Shown here one piece after another: positions 7,519 to 10,761 of a stretch of 10,761 bases of DNA. Location: the NCBI GenBank assembly GCA_000447185.1, contig KE647318.1:1-10761 (forward strand). The letters run 5' to 3'. The notes beneath the pieces are model-generated. The model searched no databases. It saw only the letters and a list, made by a program, of their open reading frames with translations, and was not told the DNA's origin. Made by a program: the position numbers and the translations under genes. Source of the stretch: Vairimorpha apis BRL 01 (lineage: Eukaryota; Microsporidia; Nosematidae). How positions within the stretch are numbered: the stretch's first letter is position 1; each line of letters starts with the position of its first letter.

Positions 7519-8268
7519 TTAATCTAAAAACTTTATTCTAAACAATTTGCATTTTATTTTATTAGTTTGTTCAATTAAAAAATAAACATATCTGAAATAT
7601 TATTAATTATTCTGTATTTTTATTAAATTTTAAATAGCAATTCTGTATTCGTTTGAATTTATTGCTATATATATTCAAGAAGCTTTTACAAAATAGTTTT
7701 CATATTCTTGATTGAAAATATTACAATAGATGTTTGAATTTTTTACACTTAAATAAGATATAGATAAAATCTTAAATACTTTATCATATAAATTAATATC
7801 ATAAAAATTAAATTCTTTTATATACATATGTAAAATTGTTAAAACATAGTATAATTTAGGTATATATTTTTACGAAAAATTATGTAATAATGATTGAAAT
7901 CCATATATAAATAAACATTGAATCATTTTATCCGTAGAATTGTTTGTATAATTAATAGTAATATTTAATGTATCAAAATTTGTGATAGTATTTTTTTTAA
8001 TATAATAATTTATCTAATATATTTACTTTATAATTTAGAATTAATTATTTTTTATTGTTAATTTCATGATATTTAGTTAAAAAAATTTATTTATAGGTTT
8101 ATTATTTTTTCACTAATATTTTTTTACATTTATTTCTAAATTTAAAATTTCATTTGTTATATCAATAAAATAAATGATTTTCTCAACATTTAATTGAGTA
8201 TTCTCTAATTTTATGATTATAGGCTTAATGTATTCATTTTCTAAAATTAAAAAATTTACAGAACTTTT
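7519..8268 (-). pseudogene. Family copy 3, decayed C-terminal part
   Basis: This is the continuation of the gene starting at 8798 after the one-base break at 8265-8268. It reads VNFLILENEYIKPIIIKL, then YFIDITNEILN, and stops at 8113-8115. From 8115 to about 8000 the sequence is full of stops. From 7998 the same frame is again recognisable: STDKMIQCLFIYGFQSLL, TAA at 7870-7872, then KYIPKLYYVLTILHMYIKE and YDINLYDKVFKILSIS, TGA at 7675-7677, two more stop sites, then RYVYFLIEQTNKIKCKLF and TAA at 7519-7521. The order and content of these blocks follow copy 2, whose end reads KYIHYFIDIVNETKCKLF (8 of 18 identical). Several different stop codons by substitution make this a real pseudogene, about 427 codons long in all. 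Confidence 0.62.
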
Positions 8269-8798
8269 AATGAATTAATTAAATCATTTTCAATAATTTT
8301 AAATACATATAGAAATGAATCTAAACTTACTAATTTAATTAAATTGTTGTTATCTATTGTAAAATTAACATAATTTAAATATTTTTCTTGAATATGTGAA
8401 TAATTGGTGACAACGTTATGTGTATTAGGTATATTTTCTAAACGCATACATTTTGTACTTAAGTCTAATGGTTCAAACTCATCTAATTTCCTTTTATTGA
8501 CATTAATATTTCTACCATAGTTTATTACTTCTATTTTATTTTTATCTAAAACATTATAATATCTTTCGTAAATTAAACGATAATTATTTTTAATATTGAA
8601 ATTTAAACCTGATTCTGTATTTTTATTTACTTTTATAAGGTCATAATTTGTTATTGTATCTTCGATTACATTAGTTTTAGATTGACCATTTGTATAATTT
8701 AAATAACTTAAATTTAAACATTCATAATTGTCGTTTATGGTATTTGATGCAAATATAATGGTAATTATTAAAATTGAAAAATAATTTAATCCATACAT
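8256..8798 (-). CDS. Predicted secreted protein, family copy 3, N-terminal part
   Basis: The open frame extends upstream to a TTG at 8855, but the first ATG is at 8798 and opens a good signal peptide, MYGLNYFSILIITIIFASN, with an AAATTT-like tract just before it. I therefore take 8798 as the start. Residues 20-145 are a polar, asparagine-rich linker. It includes basic NKRK (101-104) followed closely by PLDLSTK (110-116). Residues 146-175 (FTIDNNNLIKLV onward) align with 208-237 of copy 2. The frame stops at 8256, after a T4 run at 8265-8268. One more A in the coding strand moves the reading into a frame that continues the homology. Considered alone this is a 180-residue ORF, but it is best read as the front of a longer, decayed family member. 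Function unknown. Confidence 0.6.
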   Translation of the reverse strand: MYGLNYFSILIITIIFASNTINDNYECLNLSYLNYTNGQSKTNVIEDTITNYDLIKVNKNTESGLNFNIKNNYRLIYERYYNVLDKNKIEVINYGRNINVNKRKLDEFEPLDLSTKCMRLENIPNTHNVVTNYSHIQEKYLNYVNFTIDNNNLIKLVSLDSFLYVFKIIENDLINSLKVL

Positions 8799-8812
8799 AA
8801 AATTTAATTTTT
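8799..8812 (-). promoter_or_regulatory. AAATTT-like start-proximal tract
   Basis: In the minus-strand sense the ATG at 8798 directly follows AAAAATTAAATTTT. AAATTT-like signals near starts are known in microsporidia. In DNA this AT-rich such a tract occurs by chance often, so it is only weak support for the chosen start. Confidence 0.25.
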
Positions 8813-10761
8813 GAAAAATTAAATATTTTATTCTTAATTTAAAAAAATCAATCAACGAAAAAATATTTTACAAATATTCTTAATTATACATTAAATTGTA
8901 TATTTTTAGAAAATATTACATTTTGTTATTATTGTATCTTTTTTGTCGAATTATTTTACAAAATTAAAAATTTATAGTTGTTATTTTATATAAATCTTTT
9001 TTGATATATTCTTAAGGTTTTCAATATTGTATTGATTTGAAAATTAATATATTTATTTAATTTATCTTTAATAAAAATCAAATATTTTAATCATTTATTT
9101 GAATTTAATAATTTGATTTTTTTCATAAATATATTTTAATATTGTTTTTAAAAAAATTAAATTTCTTTGTAAAATATTATTAAAGCAAAGAAAGATAAAC
9201 GGATTTAAATTCACTTTTATATAACTAAAAAATACTTGTATAAAATTTCCAATTAAAAAAACTTTTAATTAATTAAAAATTCTAAAATATAGCATTATAT
9301 AGTACGAAACATAATTATAAATTTGTTTTTAACTTATTATTTATATAACTTTTGTTATATTAATCTTATAAAGTAAAACAATCAAAATTAAATTAAAATA
9401 GGATTTATTAGTAAATAAATATTTATATAGGTTAATATTATAATTTAATTGAGCATATATAATAGAATTGTTTTATTATTAATAACAAAAAGAATCTATA
9501 TTTTTTAAAAAGTTAATTGGTATTTATCATTTAAAATACAATAATAACATTTTACATTCTTAATATATTAAAATTTCAAAAAAAGCAAATCTATGAACAT
9601 TATCTTATTTAAAAAATAATAATTATAAACTTTCATTAAATAACACATTTAAATTGTTTTTAAATTATTAATTATTGTATTTAAGTATTGTGTAATTATT
9701 AAAAATATGTTAAATTTTTGTAAACAAAAATATATGATTTATAATTAATCTTAAAATTCACATATAACATTAATATTTAATTACAATATTGCCACTATTA
9801 AACTCAAACATTATGTATATAATAAGATATAAAAACTTTTAACAACATGTAAATAAATATTTTAATATACATTTTAATTAAACATTTAATATTGATGATA
9901 ATATCAAGAAATAAAATAGAATTTTACTAATTATATTTAATATTTACATAAAGATAGTAACAATAAATATAATTTCAAAATTTGTTTGTGGTTTTTTAAT
10001 TAAAGTTTGTTCTTTTTTAACTTTTGAAAATTTAAAAGTTTTTGCTATCTATTTCATAGTCTTTATATATAATGCTCATTAAATATATATTAGCATATAA
10101 TAAACATTTTTATTGATAATAATTTAAATTTATAACTCATTATAGAAAATACTTCTTATCTAATTATATTTTTTAATAACATATTTATATAGAGGTAATA
10201 TTAAATAAAATCTATCTATTTATTTATTAAAAAATTTTCAAACTATATAAATAAATTTAGAAATAAATGTTAAAAATTACTCTTTTGACAAAACCATGAA
10301 ATTATAAATAGCTGAAATATTGCTATAAAGAACAAGAAGTTTATAAGAATATAAAAGAAAGCCAAATTTGGTTATATTTCATCAAGAGTAGTTGTTTATA
10401 TATAAGTTTTTTAGTTTTGTTTATATATTTTTTATTAAATAAAAATTTATAGTGAACGTATGTTATTTTGAAATTATTTTTTTATTATTCTTTCGTTTAT
10501 GTTTTTATCTAAGATTTTTTAATGAACAAATTTAAAATTTTTTTTTAAAGTTTATAATATTTCTAAAATATTTTATGATATCAAAAACAATTTTAAATTT
10601 TTATACGTAAAAAAAAAGATTTTATTTTTTAAAATAAACAAAAAATTCAAATACATAAATGAATATATACTTGCTTTTAGAATCTAATAAACATTATAAA
10701 AAATAAAAGTAAAAATAATTTTTATTTGAAATTCTTTATAAATCTTTGATTAATAAACTTT
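8813..10761. other. AT-rich stretch of about 1.9 kb without a recognisable gene
   Basis: No open frame of convincing length, tRNA-like cloverleaf or tandem repeat is visible here on either strand. The sequence is close to pure A and T, with many A/T homopolymers. The one segment that stands out is 9915-10082 on the plus strand, a 55-codon open run that ends with a FENLK-containing peptide; it is discussed among the findings. It has no good start and may be chance. Confidence 0.5.

Noticed and set aside
7519..8268. A variant genetic code explaining the stops in copy 3
   Set aside because: Stops of different kinds occur (TAA, TGA and TAG), and the same codons act as natural ends of the other genes in the window; decay is simpler.
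5518..8798. Introns as the explanation for the frame changes in copies 2 and 3
   Set aside because: The frames join or overlap within a few bases at homopolymers, and no GT...AG segment with a plausible branch site is needed or seen.
8813..10761. tRNA, rRNA, CRISPR array or tandem repeat in the right flank
   Set aside because: No cloverleaf-compatible G/C stems, no rRNA-like composition and no regularly spaced repeats could be seen.

Overview
This is an extremely AT-rich eukaryotic window. By eye the single-copy background is roughly 85% A+T, with one sharply bounded island of ordinary composition. The best guess for the source is a microsporidian with an AT-rich, repeat-bearing genome. The reasons are the short intronless genes, the lysine/asparagine/isoleucine-rich secreted proteins of no recognisable family, a CCC block a few bases upstream of one ATG and an AAATTT-like block upstream of another, and an RLE-class non-LTR retrotransposon of the kind described in several microsporidia. 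I would put about 0.6 on microsporidia and do not assign a genus. Another AT-rich protist is the main alternative.

Layout. 1-237: AT-rich, nothing recognisable. About 238-3223, minus strand: a 5'-truncated non-LTR retrotransposon of the R2/R4-like group. It carries reverse transcriptase, a CCHC knuckle and a PD-(D/E)XK endonuclease, and is interrupted by two single-base frameshifts that cancel each other. 3272-4585, plus strand: a small membrane-anchored ORF (3272-3535), then one base later a secreted-protein gene (3537-4585) whose signal peptide is one frame away from its body across an A9 run. 4763-5212, minus: a doubtful eroded relic ending in a recognisable C-terminal motif. 5518-7006, minus: a long secreted-protein gene that reads through three homopolymer frameshifts. 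7519-8798, minus: a third, clearly decayed relative. 8799-10761: almost 2 kb of AT-rich DNA with no gene.

Main result. Once the frameshifts are followed, the genes at 3537-4585 (+), 5518-7006 (-) and 7519-8798 (-) appear to be diverged members of one multicopy family. Each has an N-terminal signal peptide. The two minus-strand copies then have a polar linker. All have an all-helical-looking C-terminal part ending in an FID/LID...FENLK-type block. I do not recognise the family. The two minus-strand copies align convincingly in several blocks, and the plus-strand copy joins mainly through its signal peptide and C-terminal block. Such clusters of lineage-specific secreted proteins beside retrotransposons are typical of fast-evolving, often subtelomeric, parasite regions; that placement is inference.

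Nearly every break lies in an A/T homopolymer, including one in the retrotransposon. Long-read assembly error, true pseudogenisation and polymerase slippage are therefore all possible for the copies at 3537 and 7006. The copy at 8798 also has several substitution-type stop codons and is a real pseudogene.
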